Positions 19,116 through 28,798 of a DNA stretch of 64,000 bases are shown piece by piece. The stretch is from contig NZ_VZII01000029.1 in assembly GCF_009391885.1 (NCBI RefSeq), forward strand, positions 24,751 through 88,750, given 5' to 3'. A program made the position numbers and the translations under genes. Source of the DNA: Pseudomonas sp. MN1F (GTDB taxonomy: Bacteria; Pseudomonadota; Gammaproteobacteria; Pseudomonadales; Pseudomonadaceae). The notes under the pieces were generated by a model that did no database searches, was not told the DNA's origin, and saw nothing but the letters and a program-made list of their open reading frames with translations. Within the stretch, counting starts at the first letter, position 1. The number at the start of each line of letters is the position of its first letter.

Positions 19116-20483
19116 ATGAGCGGAACACGCGTTTCCTTCTACAACCTGGCCTGGCGCTGGCACTTCTATGCCGGGCTGTTCGTCGCCCCTTTCATGATCC
19201 TGCTGGCACTCACCGGGATCATCTACCTGTTCAAGCCGCAGCTCGACCCGCTGCTGTACCGTGACTTGATGGTGGTCGAAGCCGGCCACCACCGACAGGG
19301 CGCCGACACGCTGCTGGCTGAAGTGCGCCAGGCCTACCCGAAAGGCCATGTCGGCCAGTACCTGCCGCCGATCAATGCCGAGCGCAGCGCGCAGTTCGTG
19401 GTGCATGACGCTGGCCGCGAGCTGAACGTGTTCGTTGACCCGTACAGCGGCAAGATCCTTGGCGAGCAGGACGGCAAGCAGAACCTGCAGGCCATCGCCC
19501 GCGCCCTGCACGGCGAACTGATGGTCGGCACGGTCGGTGACCGCCTGGTGGAACTGGCTGCCGGCTGGGGCATCGTGCTGGTGGTGTCTGGCCTGTACCT
19601 GTGGTGGCCACGCGGGCGCAACGGTGCCGGCGTGCTGTGGCCACGCTTCGCGGCGAAAGGCCGGTTGTTCTGGCGCGACCTGCATGCCGTGACCGGGTTC
19701 TGGGGTTCTGCCCTGCTGTTGCTGATGCTGGTCAGCGGCATGACCTGGACCGGCCTGTGGGGCAAGCAGTACGCCGATCTGTGGAACCGCTTTCCGGCTG
19801 CAATGTGGAATGACGTGCCCAAGTCGGACCAGGAGGCGCGCGAACTGAACAGCGCGCATCGCCAGACCGTGCCATGGGCGATGGAGAACACGCCGATGCC
19901 GCAATCCGGCGCCCATGCCGAGCATGCCGGGCACCACAGGATGGACAGTGCACCGGCCGCGCCACAGGTCAGCCTGCAGCAGGTGGAAGACATCGCCACG
20001 GCGCGCCAGGTCGCGCCGGGCTACAGCATCACCACGCCGACCACTGCCGAAGGCGTGTACACCATCGCCGTGTTCGCCGACGACCCGCGCAACGATGCCA
20101 CCCTGCATGTCGACCAGTACACCGGCAAGGTGCTGGCCGATGTGCGCTGGCAGGACTACAGCCCGGTGGCCCGCGCTACCGAGCTGGGCGTGATGCTGCA
20201 CGAGGGCAAGATGTTCGGGGCGCTGAACCAGATCATCATCCTGCTGGTGTGCCTGATGATCCTGCTGGGTTCGGTGAGCGGCCTGGTGATGTGGTGGAAA
20301 CGCCGGCCGGAGGGTGGCCTGGGCGTACCGCCGCTGCGCCATGACCTGCCGCGCTGGAAGGCGGCAGTGGGGGTGATGCTGGTGCTGGGCGTGATGTTCC
20401 CGCTGGTGGGGGTGTCGATGGTGGTGATGTGGGTGGTGGATAGCCTGCTGGTGAAGCGCCGCCGGGTGCTGGCCAATGCCTGA
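19116..20483 (+). CDS. PepSY-associated TM protein
   Basis: 455-residue inner-membrane protein of the PepSY-TM family with four main helices, near residues 17-40, 145-165, 190-215 and 370-395, plus a final helix near 420-445. PepSY-like segments face the periplasm. A His/Met-rich loop (AHAEHAGHHRMD, about residue 268) fits metal handling. In such clusters these proteins are thought to reduce or release the imported metal; that role is inferred. It begins 58 bp after the copper receptor gene with an AGGAGG site. Confidence 0.85.
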   Translation: MSGTRVSFYNLAWRWHFYAGLFVAPFMILLALTGIIYLFKPQLDPLLYRDLMVVEAGHHRQGADTLLAEVRQAYPKGHVGQYLPPINAERSAQFVVHDAGRELNVFVDPYSGKILGEQDGKQNLQAIARALHGELMVGTVGDRLVELAAGWGIVLVVSGLYLWWPRGRNGAGVLWPRFAAKGRLFWRDLHAVTGFWGSALLLLMLVSGMTWTGLWGKQYADLWNRFPAAMWNDVPKSDQEARELNSAHRQTVPWAMENTPMPQSGAHAEHAGHHRMDSAPAAPQVSLQQVEDIATARQVAPGYSITTPTTAEGVYTIAVFADDPRNDATLHVDQYTGKVLADVRWQDYSPVARATELGVMLHEGKMFGALNQIIILLVCLMILLGSVSGLVMWWKRRPEGGLGVPPLRHDLPRWKAAVGVMLVLGVMFPLVGVSMVVMWVVDSLLVKRRRVLANA

Positions 20484-20496
20484 GTGTTGACCTGCA

Positions 20497-20532
20497 CCGG
20501 CCTCTTCGCGGGTAAAGCCGCGAAGAGGCCGG
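20497..20532 (+). terminator. Strong REP-type hairpin after the copper cluster
   Basis: A perfect 15-bp inverted repeat (20497-20511 with 20518-20532) around GTAAAG. It is a REP-core palindrome 14 bp after the PepSY stop. It can end or protect the transcript, although no U-tract follows. Confidence 0.7.
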
Positions 20533-20655
20533 CACAGGAGAAATGCTGCACCGCAATAGTCGAGTCGATCTGTCGCGCGTCTATCTGGCACGAGCGTGTT
20601 AGCCTACCCGGCTACCTCTGACAAGCAGACTGACCTTTCAAGGGATTGCAGCTTT

Positions 20656-22062
20656 ATGACGCAAACTTCTCCGACTGCGCCAGGTGACCAGCATCTGCAG
20701 CGCAACCTGACCAACCGCCATATCCAGCTGATCGCCATTGGCGGCGCCATCGGCACCGGGCTGTTCATGGGCTCGGGCAAGACCATCAGCCTGGCCGGGC
20801 CGTCGATCATCTTCGTCTACATGATCATTGGCTTCATGCTGTTCTTCGTCATGCGCGCCATGGGCGAACTGCTGCTGTCGAACCTCAACTACAAGTCGTT
20901 CATCGACTTCTCCGCCGACCTGCTCGGCCCCTGGGCTGGCTATTTCACTGGCTGGACCTACTGGTTCTGCTGGGTGGTCACCGGCATCGCCGACGTGGTC
21001 GCGATCGCCGCCTACACGCAATTCTGGTTCCCCGACCTGCCGCAGTGGATACCGGCGCTGACCTGTGTCGGCCTGCTGCTGTCGCTGAACCTGGTGACAG
21101 TGAAAATGTTCGGCGAGCTGGAGTTCTGGTTCGCCCTGGTCAAGATCGTCGCCATCCTCGGCCTGGTGGTTACCGGCCTGTACATGGTCATCACCGGCTT
21201 CACCTCGCCGAGCGGGCGCACTGCACAACTGGCCAACCTGTGGAACGATGGCGGCATGTTCCCCAATGGCCTGATGGGCTTCTTCGCCGGCTTCCAGATC
21301 GCCGTGTTCGCCTTCGTCGGCATCGAGCTGGTGGGCACCACCGCAGCTGAAGCGAAGAACCCCGAGCGCACCTTGCCACGGGCGATCAACTCGATCCCGA
21401 TCCGCATCATCGTGTTCTACGTGCTGGCGCTGATTGCGATCATGGCGGTAACCCCATGGCGCGACGTGGTACCGGGCAAAAGCCCGTTCGTGGAACTGTT
21501 CGTGCTGGCCGGTCTGCCGGCAGCGGCGAGCATCATCAACTTCGTGGTGCTGACCTCGGCCGCTTCGTCGGCCAACAGCGGCGTGTTCTCCACCAGCCGC
21601 ATGCTCTATGGCCTGTCCCAGGAAGGCGATGCGCCCAAGGCGTTCGAGAAACTGTCGAGCCGCTCGGTGCCGGCCAACGGCCTGTACTTCTCCTGCACCT
21701 GCCTGCTGCTGGGCGCGGTGCTGATCTACCTGGTGCCAAACGTGATCGAAGCGTTCACCCTGGTCACCACCGTCTCGGCGGTGCTGTTCATGTTCGTCTG
21801 GACGCTGATCCTGCTGTCGTACCTGAAGTACCGCACGCACCGCGATGCGCTGCACCAGGCGTCGAAGTACAAGATGCCGGGCGGGCGCTTCATGTGCTAC
21901 GTGTGCCTGGCGTTCTTCGCCTTTATCCTGGTGTTGCTGAGCCTGGAAGCAGACACCCGCTCGGCGCTGGTGGTGACGCCGATCTGGTTCCTGCTGCTGG
22001 CGGTGACCTACCAGTTCGTGCGTAGCCGCCGTCATCCGCGCTCGGCGGTGCGTAACGGCTGA
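20656..22062 (+). CDS. cycA: Amino acid permease, CycA-like (D-serine/D-alanine/glycine)
   Basis: 468-residue APC-superfamily permease with about 12 helices. The first carries IQLIAIGGAIGTGLFMGSGK, the AAT-family signature. GWTYWFCWVVTGIADVVAIAAY and the FVGIELVGTTAAEAKNPERT segment resemble CycA. The ATG at 20656 is chosen over 20596 because the preceding 20 residues are not part of the family. It imports small neutral amino acids by proton symport; exact specificity is inferred. It is flanked by REP palindromes on both sides, so it is probably a single-gene unit. Confidence 0.85.
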   Translation: MTQTSPTAPGDQHLQRNLTNRHIQLIAIGGAIGTGLFMGSGKTISLAGPSIIFVYMIIGFMLFFVMRAMGELLLSNLNYKSFIDFSADLLGPWAGYFTGWTYWFCWVVTGIADVVAIAAYTQFWFPDLPQWIPALTCVGLLLSLNLVTVKMFGELEFWFALVKIVAILGLVVTGLYMVITGFTSPSGRTAQLANLWNDGGMFPNGLMGFFAGFQIAVFAFVGIELVGTTAAEAKNPERTLPRAINSIPIRIIVFYVLALIAIMAVTPWRDVVPGKSPFVELFVLAGLPAAASIINFVVLTSAASSANSGVFSTSRMLYGLSQEGDAPKAFEKLSSRSVPANGLYFSCTCLLLGAVLIYLVPNVIEAFTLVTTVSAVLFMFVWTLILLSYLKYRTHRDALHQASKYKMPGGRFMCYVCLAFFAFILVLLSLEADTRSALVVTPIWFLLLAVTYQFVRSRRHPRSAVRNG

Positions 22063-22084
22063 TGGCCAAGGGGGCTGCTTTGCA

Positions 22085-22158
22085 GCCCATCGCCGGCAAG
22101 CGCGGCTCCCACCTGGGAACGCAATTTCCTGTGGGAGCCGCGCTTGCCGGCGATGGGC
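22085..22158. repeat. Paired REP palindrome (BIME-like) after the cycA-like gene
   Basis: Perfect 28-bp inverted repeat, 22085-22112 with 22131-22158, around an 18-base spacer. The sequence contains GGCAAGCGCGGCTCCCAC. It is a P. putida-type REP pair and could also act as a terminator. Confidence 0.85.
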
Positions 22159-22265
22159 CGCACAGCGGCCCCAATCCTGTGCACACAAATCTCCAAGGCA
22201 CCAACCTGGATCGGCTAAACGCCCCAACACCTCGCACAACCCCTCTATCACGCACCTTCCGCCAC

Positions 22266-22282
22266 TAGGCACACCCCTTGCA
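22266..22282 (+). promoter_or_regulatory. Sigma-54-type (-24/-12) promoter of urtABCDE
   Basis: The site reads AGGCAC, five bases, TTGCA: GG at 22268-22269, exactly 10 bases, then GC at 22280-22281. Expected transcription start is near 22293, giving a short leader to the urtA ATG at 22337. It implies nitrogen control through RpoN and NtrC, which fits a urea transporter. Confidence 0.72.
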
Positions 22283-22336
22283 ACGCCCCTCCCCGCTTGG
22301 CCAACACCATAAAAAAACTCAGCGGAGAGAGAGCAC

Positions 22337-23602
22337 ATGAAGCGTCGCAGTCTGATCAAGGCCTTTACCCTCAGCGCATCCATTGCCGCCATGGGCCTGA
22401 GCTGGAGCATCCAGGCCGCCGAGACCATCAAGGTCGGCATCCTGCATTCGCTGTCCGGGACCATGGCGATTTCCGAGACCTCGCTCAAGGACATGGCGCT
22501 GATGACCATCGACGAGATCAACGCCAAGGGCGGTGTGAATGGCAAGCTGCTCGAACCGGTGGTGGTCGACCCAGCCTCCAACTGGCCACTGTTCGCTGAA
22601 AAGAGCCGCCAGCTGCTGACCCAGGACAAGGTCGCAGTGGTGTTCGGCTGCTGGACCTCGGTTTCGCGCAAGTCGGTGCTGCCGGTGTTCGAGGAGCTCA
22701 ACGGCCTGCTGTTCTACCCGGTGCAGTACGAGGGTGAAGAGATGTCGCCCAACGTGTTCTACACCGGCGCCGCGCCCAACCAGCAGGCCATCCCGGCCGT
22801 CGAGTACCTGATGAGCGAGGATGGCGGCAGCGCCAAGCGCTTCTTCCTGCTGGGCACCGACTACGTCTACCCGCGCACCACCAACAAGATCCTGCGCGCC
22901 TTCCTGCACAGCAAGGGCGTGGCCGACAAGGACATCGAAGAGGTCTATACCCCGTTCGGCCATGCCGATTACCAGACCATCGTCGCCAACATCAAGAAGT
23001 TCTCCGCCGGCGGCAAGACCGCGGTCATCTCCACCGTCAATGGCGACTCCAACGTGCCGTTCTACAAGGAACTGGCCAACCAGGGCCTGAAGGCCACCGA
23101 CGTGCCGGTGGTGGCGTTCTCGGTGGGCGAAGAAGAGCTGCGCGGCATCGACACCAAGCCGCTGGTGGGCCACCTGGCGGCCTGGAACTACTTCGAGTCG
23201 GTGGATAACCCGGTCAACCAGAAGTTCGTCGCCGACTGGAAAGCCTACGCCAAGGCCAAGGGCCTGCCGGGGGCCGACAAGGCCGTGACCAACGACCCGA
23301 TGGAAGCCACCTACGTGGGCATCCACATGTGGGCCCAGGCGGCCGAGAAGGCCAAGTCCACCGATGTCGACAAGGTCCGCGAAGCCTTGGCCGGGCAGAC
23401 CTTCAAGGCACCGTCGGGCTTTACCCTGACCATGGACAAGACCAACCACCACCTGCACAAGCCGGTGATGATCGGCGAGATCCAGGGTGACGGGCAGTTC
23501 AGCGTGGTCTGGGAGACCGAGCAGCCGCTGCGGGCACAGCCTTGGAGCCCGTTCATCCCGGGCAATGACAAACGGCCTGATTACGCGGTGAAAGGTAACT
23601 GA
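22337..23602 (+). CDS. urtA: UrtA, urea ABC transporter substrate-binding protein
   Basis: 421-residue periplasmic binding protein with a signal peptide (ITLxAxMGLSWSIQA-like, about 1-28). It starts the mature fold with IKVGILHSLSGTMAISE, typical of the amide/urea-binding class I type. The family block VFGCWTSVSRKSVLPVFEE and the LLFYPVQYEGEE segment are diagnostic for UrtA/FmdD. First gene of urtABCDE, 55 bp downstream of a sigma-54-type promoter. It captures urea or short amides in the periplasm. Confidence 0.94.
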   Translation: MKRRSLIKAFTLSASIAAMGLSWSIQAAETIKVGILHSLSGTMAISETSLKDMALMTIDEINAKGGVNGKLLEPVVVDPASNWPLFAEKSRQLLTQDKVAVVFGCWTSVSRKSVLPVFEELNGLLFYPVQYEGEEMSPNVFYTGAAPNQQAIPAVEYLMSEDGGSAKRFFLLGTDYVYPRTTNKILRAFLHSKGVADKDIEEVYTPFGHADYQTIVANIKKFSAGGKTAVISTVNGDSNVPFYKELANQGLKATDVPVVAFSVGEEELRGIDTKPLVGHLAAWNYFESVDNPVNQKFVADWKAYAKAKGLPGADKAVTNDPMEATYVGIHMWAQAAEKAKSTDVDKVREALAGQTFKAPSGFTLTMDKTNHHLHKPVMIGEIQGDGQFSVVWETEQPLRAQPWSPFIPGNDKRPDYAVKGN

Positions 23603-23627
23603 GTGCATGGGGCCGCTATGCGGCCCA

Positions 23628-23709
23628 TTCGCGGGTAAACCCGCTCCCACAGGTACGGTGCAAGGTCTGAAACCGGCGCGGTCCCTGTGGGAGCGGGTTC
23701 ACCCGCGAA
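23628..23709. repeat. REP pair between urtA and urtB
   Basis: 26-base arms (23628-23653 and 23684-23709) match with one mismatch; each contains the TTCGCGGG...CCCGC REP core. It lies inside the urt operon and may let the binding protein be made in excess over the membrane parts. Confidence 0.85.
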
Positions 23710-23740
23710 GAATCCACCGCCGATTTTCAGGATTACCCGC

Positions 23741-25228
23741 ATGCTCAGACTGCTGCTCACCCTGCTCCTGCTGATCCCCCTGGCCACCCAGGCCAGCGAG
23801 GGCGAATTCTTCCTCACCGCCAAGCCCGCCGAGCAGGCTCAACTGCTCGAAGGCTGGGCGGCACAACCCGATGCCGCGCGCCTGCCGCTGCTGGACAACC
23901 TGCGCCAAGGCCGCATCGCCGCCGATGACACCCGCAAGGTGCGCCTGAACAACCGCCTGCGCGGCCTGATCGACAACGCCCTGGCCAGCCACCAGCTGCT
24001 CAGCGACAACACCGCCACGCGACTGGCTGCCGCCCAACAACTGCAAAAGAGCGCACAACCGGCGCAGATGGCCTTCCTCGACCGGCGCTTCGCCCTCGAA
24101 GTGGACCCCGCCGTGCACGCTGCCCTCGGCCTGGCCCTGGCCAACCTGCAACTGGGCGCCAGCGAACCGGCCGTGCGCCTGGCTGCGGTGCGCCTGCTCG
24201 GCGACACCGGCGACCCGCTGGCCCGCACCCGCCTCGAAGCGCTGTTGCAACCGGACGCCGAAAGCGACGCGGCCGTGCGCACCGCCGCCGAAACCAGCCT
24301 GGCCCAGGTCAAGCGCAAACTGCTGGTCGGCGAACTGCTCGGCCAGGCCTTCAGCGGCCTGTCGCTGGGCTCGATCCTGCTGCTGGCCGCACTCGGCCTG
24401 GCGATCACCTTCGGCCTGCTCGGGGTGATCAACATGGCCCACGGCGAGATGCTCATGCTCGGTGCCTACAGCACCTACATGGTCCAGGTGCTGCTGCAAC
24501 GCTACGCGCCCGGCGCCATCGAGTTCTACCCGCTGATCGCCCTGCCGGTGGCCTTCGCCGTCAGCGCCGGGGTCGGCATGGCCCTGGAGCGCACGGTGAT
24601 TCGCCATCTCTACGGCCGACCGCTGGAAACCCTGCTGGCGACCTGGGGCATCAGCCTGATCCTGATCCAGGCCATCCGCCTGCTGTTCGGTGCGCAGAAC
24701 GTCGAAGTGAGCAACCCGGCCTGGCTGTCCGGCGGCATTCAGCTGCTGCCCAACCTGGTGCTGCCGTACAACCGCCTGGTGATCATCGGCTTCGCCCTCG
24801 CCGTGGTCCTGCTCACCTGGCTGCTGCTCAACCGCACACGCCTGGGCCTGAACGTGCGCGCCGTCACCCAGAACCGCAACATGGCGGCCTGCTGCGGCGT
24901 CTCCACCGGGCGCGTCGACATGCTTGCCTTCGGCCTCGGCTCGGGCATCGCCGGCTTGGGCGGCGTGGCCTTGAGCCAGGTCGGCAACGTCGGCCCGGAC
25001 CTGGGCCAGAGCTACATCATCGACTCGTTCCTGGTGGTGGTGCTCGGCGGTGTCGGCCAATTGGCCGGCAGCCTCTGGGCAGCGTTCGGCCTCGGTATCG
25101 CCAACAAGCTGCTTGAGCCGCAGATTGGTGCGGTGCTCGGCAAGATCCTCATCCTTGCGTTGATCATTCTGTTCATCCAGAAGCGCCCGCAAGGCCTGTT
25201 CGCCCTCAAGGGACGGGTAATCGACTGA
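23741..25228 (+). CDS. urtB: UrtB, urea ABC transporter permease
   Basis: 495 residues: a signal-like N terminus (MLRLLLTLLLLIPLATQA), an extracytoplasmic helical domain (about 25-200) and a LivH-type permease domain with about eight helices (about 205-495), including GVINMAHGEMLMLGAYSTY. The long N-terminal extension is normal for proteobacterial UrtB. The ATG at 23741 is chosen over 23687 because it begins the signal peptide. Its stop overlaps the urtC ATG (TGATG). Confidence 0.94.
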   Translation: MLRLLLTLLLLIPLATQASEGEFFLTAKPAEQAQLLEGWAAQPDAARLPLLDNLRQGRIAADDTRKVRLNNRLRGLIDNALASHQLLSDNTATRLAAAQQLQKSAQPAQMAFLDRRFALEVDPAVHAALGLALANLQLGASEPAVRLAAVRLLGDTGDPLARTRLEALLQPDAESDAAVRTAAETSLAQVKRKLLVGELLGQAFSGLSLGSILLLAALGLAITFGLLGVINMAHGEMLMLGAYSTYMVQVLLQRYAPGAIEFYPLIALPVAFAVSAGVGMALERTVIRHLYGRPLETLLATWGISLILIQAIRLLFGAQNVEVSNPAWLSGGIQLLPNLVLPYNRLVIIGFALAVVLLTWLLLNRTRLGLNVRAVTQNRNMAACCGVSTGRVDMLAFGLGSGIAGLGGVALSQVGNVGPDLGQSYIIDSFLVVVLGGVGQLAGSLWAAFGLGIANKLLEPQIGAVLGKILILALIILFIQKRPQGLFALKGRVID

Positions 25229-26303
25229 TGAACCAGCCACTGCTTGTCACCGCTTCGCAAAAGGCCGGGCCGCGGCTGTCGCTGGCCATCGGCGCGGTCG
25301 TCGTCACGCTGCTGCTGGCCCTGCCGCTGCTGTCGCTGCTGCCGGCTGATCACTCGCTGCAAGTTTCGGCCTACACCCTGACCCTGGTCGGCAAGATCCT
25401 CTGCTACGCCATCGTCGCCCTGGCCCTGGACCTGGTCTGGGGCTATGCCGGGCTGCTGTCGCTGGGCCACGGCCTGTTCTTCGCCCTCGGCGGCTACGCC
25501 ATGGGCATGTACCTGATGCGCCAGGCGGCCGGCGACGGCCTGCCTGGGTTCATGACCTTCCTGTCGTGGAGCGAACTGCCGTGGTACTGGGCCGGCACCC
25601 AGCACTTCGCCTGGGCCCTGTGCCTGGTGGTGCTGGCGCCAGGGTTGCTGGCGCTGGTGTTCGGCTGGTTCGCCTTCCGCTCGCGGATCAAGGGCGTGTA
25701 CTTCTCGATCATGACCCAGGCCCTGACTTTCGCCGGCATGCTGCTGTTCTTCCGTAACGAAACCGGCTTCGGCGGCAACAACGGCTTCACCAGCTTCCGT
25801 ACCATCCTCGGTTTCGACATCGCCGCGCAGGGCACTCGCGCGATGCTGTTCCTGCTCACCGTCGGCCTGCTTCTGGCCAGCCTGTACCTGTGCTGGCGCC
25901 TGACCCAAAGCAAGTTCGGCCGCCTGCTCACCGCCGTGCGCGACGCCGAGAACCGCCTGATGTTCTGCGGCTACGACCCGCGTGGTTTCAAATTGCTGGT
26001 GTGGGTGCTCAGCGCCGTACTGTGTGGCCTGGCCGGTGCGCTGTACGTACCGCAGGTGGGCATCATCAACCCCAGCGAAATGTCACCGACCAACTCCATC
26101 GAAGCCGCCGTGTGGGTGGCCCTGGGCGGGCGTGGCACGCTGATCGGCCCGCTGCTCGGCGCTGGCCTGGTCAATGGCATGAAGAGCTGGTTCACCGTGG
26201 CGTTCCCGGAGTTCTGGCTGTTCTTCCTCGGTGCGCTGTTCATCCTCGTCACCCTGTACCTGCCCAAGGGCGTGGTCGGCCTGTTGAAGAAAAGGAGCCA
26301 GCC

Positions 26304-26307
<4 letters not shown>
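25228..26307 (+). CDS. urtC: UrtC, urea ABC transporter permease
   Basis: 359-residue LivM-type inner-membrane permease with about ten helices, paired with UrtB. The LALDLVWGYAGLLSLGHGLFFALGGYAMGMYL segment is the typical LivM/UrtC signature, and EAAVWVALGGRGTLIGPLLGA lies near the end. It overlaps urtB by 1 bp and urtD by 4 bp (ATGA), so the products are probably translationally coupled. Forms the channel for urea import. Confidence 0.94.
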
Positions 26308-27161
<854 letters not shown>

Positions 27162-27180
27162 TCAATACCAAGGACAAGAC

Positions 27181-27879
27181 ATGCTGAAAATCGACACCCT
27201 GCACCAGTACTACGGCGGCAGCCACATCCTGCGCGGCCTGTCCTTCGAAGCCAAGGTCGGCGAAGTCACCTGCCTGTTGGGCCGCAATGGTGTGGGCAAG
27301 ACCACCTTGCTGCGCTGCCTGATGGGCCTGGTGCCGGCCCGCGAAGGCAATATCGAGTGGGAAGGCAAGCCGATCACCACGCTCAAGCCCCAGCAGCGGG
27401 TGCACGCCGGGATCGCCTACGTGCCCCAGGGCCGGGAAATCTTCCCGCGCTTAACTGTCGAGGAGAACCTGCTGATGGGCCTGTCGCGCTTCCCGGCCCG
27501 CGAGGCACGTGAAGTACCCGCGTTCATCTATGAACTGTTCCCGGTGCTGGAGCAGATGAAGCAACGCCGTGGCGGCGACCTGTCCGGTGGCCAACAGCAA
27601 CAGCTGGCCATCGGCCGGGCCCTGGCCCGCCGCCCACGGTTGCTGATCCTCGACGAACCGACCGAAGGTATCCAGCCCTCGGTGATCAAGGAAATCGGTG
27701 CGGTGATCCGCCGCCTGGCCGAGCGGGGCGACATGGCGATCCTGTTGGTGGAGCAGTTCTACGACTTCGCCGAAGAACTGGCCGACCAGTACCTGGTCAT
27801 GGCCCGTGGCGAAATCATCCAGCGCGGCCGGGGTGAAAACATGCAGGCCGAAGGTGTGCGCGGGCTGGTAACCATTTAA
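27181..27879 (+). CDS. urtE: UrtE, urea ABC transporter ATPase
   Basis: 232-residue LivF-type ATPase. It has Walker A GRNGVGKTT, signature LSGGQQQQLAIGRAL and Walker B LLILDEPTEGIQPSV. It starts MLKIDTLHQYYGGSHILRGL, 19 bp after urtD. With UrtD it powers the UrtBC permease. Last gene of the urea operon; the acetyltransferase gene follows 31 bp later and may be transcribed from the same promoter. Confidence 0.94.
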   Translation: MLKIDTLHQYYGGSHILRGLSFEAKVGEVTCLLGRNGVGKTTLLRCLMGLVPAREGNIEWEGKPITTLKPQQRVHAGIAYVPQGREIFPRLTVEENLLMGLSRFPAREAREVPAFIYELFPVLEQMKQRRGGDLSGGQQQQLAIGRALARRPRLLILDEPTEGIQPSVIKEIGAVIRRLAERGDMAILLVEQFYDFAEELADQYLVMARGEIIQRGRGENMQAEGVRGLVTI

Positions 27880-27910
27880 TCTGCAGTCAACGATCCTGCG
27901 AGACGCTGTC

Positions 27911-28426
27911 ATGAGTTACGTAATCCGCGATGCCCTGGCCACCGACATACCGGGCATCCTCGACATCTACAACGACGCCGTGCGCAACACCACGGCGATC
28001 TGGAACGAAACACCGGTGGACCTCGCCAACCGCCAGGCCTGGTTCGAAGCACGGGCGCAGCAGGGTTACCCGATCCTGGTGGCCGTGGATGACAGCGGCG
28101 TGCTGGGGTATGCGTCGTTCGGTGACTGGCGGCCGTTCGAGGGTTTTCGCCTGACCGTGGAACACTCGGTGTATGTGCGCGGCGACCAGCGTGGCAAGGG
28201 CCTGGGGCCTGTGTTGATGGTGGCGCTGATCGAGCGGGCGCGTGAGTGTGGCAAGCATGTGATGGTCGCGGCCATCGAAAGTGGCAATGCCGCCTCGGTA
28301 CGCCTGCATGAGCGACTGGGCTTCGTGGTGACCGGGCAGATGCCGCAGGTGGGGGTGAAGTTCGGCTGCTGGCTGGATTTGACCTTCATGCAGCTGGTGC
28401 TGCATCCGGGGGCTGAACCCAGCTGA
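27911..28426 (+). CDS. GNAT N-acetyltransferase, phosphinothricin/methionine sulfoximine type
   Basis: 171-residue GNAT enzyme with the Pat-family N terminus IRDALATDIPGILDIYNDAVRNTTAIWNETPVDL. The acetyl-CoA loop is RGDQRGKGLGPVLM near residue 95, followed by VAAIESGNAASVRLHERLGF. Such enzymes acetylate glutamine-synthetase inhibitors, such as phosphinothricin and methionine sulfoximine, which fits the nitrogen context of the upstream urt operon. Substrate is inferred from family. Confidence 0.88.
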   Translation: MSYVIRDALATDIPGILDIYNDAVRNTTAIWNETPVDLANRQAWFEARAQQGYPILVAVDDSGVLGYASFGDWRPFEGFRLTVEHSVYVRGDQRGKGLGPVLMVALIERARECGKHVMVAAIESGNAASVRLHERLGFVVTGQMPQVGVKFGCWLDLTFMQLVLHPGAEPS

Positions 28427-28436
28427 GATGGATGTG

Positions 28437-28486
28437 GGCTGTGCTGGCCTCTTCGCGTATAAACCCGCGAAGAGGCCAGCACAGCC
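28437..28486. terminator. REP-type bidirectional terminator between acetyltransferase and cbpM
   Basis: Perfect 21-bp arms (28437-28457 with 28466-28486) around an 8-base loop. It carries the CTTCGCG REP core. It lies between two convergent genes and starts 5 bp before the end of cbpM. Confidence 0.75.
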
Positions 28487-28490
28487 AATA

Positions 28491-28796
28491 TCACATCTGG
28501 ATAAACCTGCCCAACCGCTGCTTCAGCATGCTGTTCTCGCTGCGCAACTGCTGCAGTTCCTGCAACAGTTCCAGCGCCAGCGCCACCCCTTCCCATTCCA
28601 GTTCCAGCTCTTGATGCAGCTTCGCCGCGCGCTTGGCCAGCAACGGCGCCTGATCGTCGAACAACCAGTCCTCCGGCGTTCGCCCGGAAGGTTCGACAAT
28701 GCCGTGCTCGACGATTTCGATCACGCAGTCAGCCGTGATATCGGCTTCCTGACACAGGGTTCGCATATCCAGTTGAACGATCAGGGTGCTGCTCAT
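28491..28796 (-). CDS. cbpM: CbpM, chaperone modulator of CbpA
   Basis: 101-residue MerR-like helical protein that binds and restrains the DnaJ-like CbpA. It begins MSSTLIVQLDMRTLCQEADI and ends with a coiled coil (about 65-100). The ATG at 28796 is placed 2 bp after the cbpA stop; an upstream in-frame GTG at 28802 would overlap cbpA and is less likely. Encoded directly after cbpA, the usual arrangement. Confidence 0.88.
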   Translation of the reverse strand: MSSTLIVQLDMRTLCQEADITADCVIEIVEHGIVEPSGRTPEDWLFDDQAPLLAKRAAKLHQELELEWEGVALALELLQELQQLRSENSMLKQRLGRFIQM

Positions 28797-28798
28797 GA

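Noticed and set aside
20638..22701. A 687-codon open frame opposite the CycA-like permease gene
   Set aside because: Shadow frame over the permease and urtA; no recognisable domain and His/Gln-rich composition typical of antisense GC frames.
25890..26303. Long N-terminal extension of UrtD
   Set aside because: It lies inside urtC in another frame; the ATG at 26304 has a ribosome site and the family N terminus.
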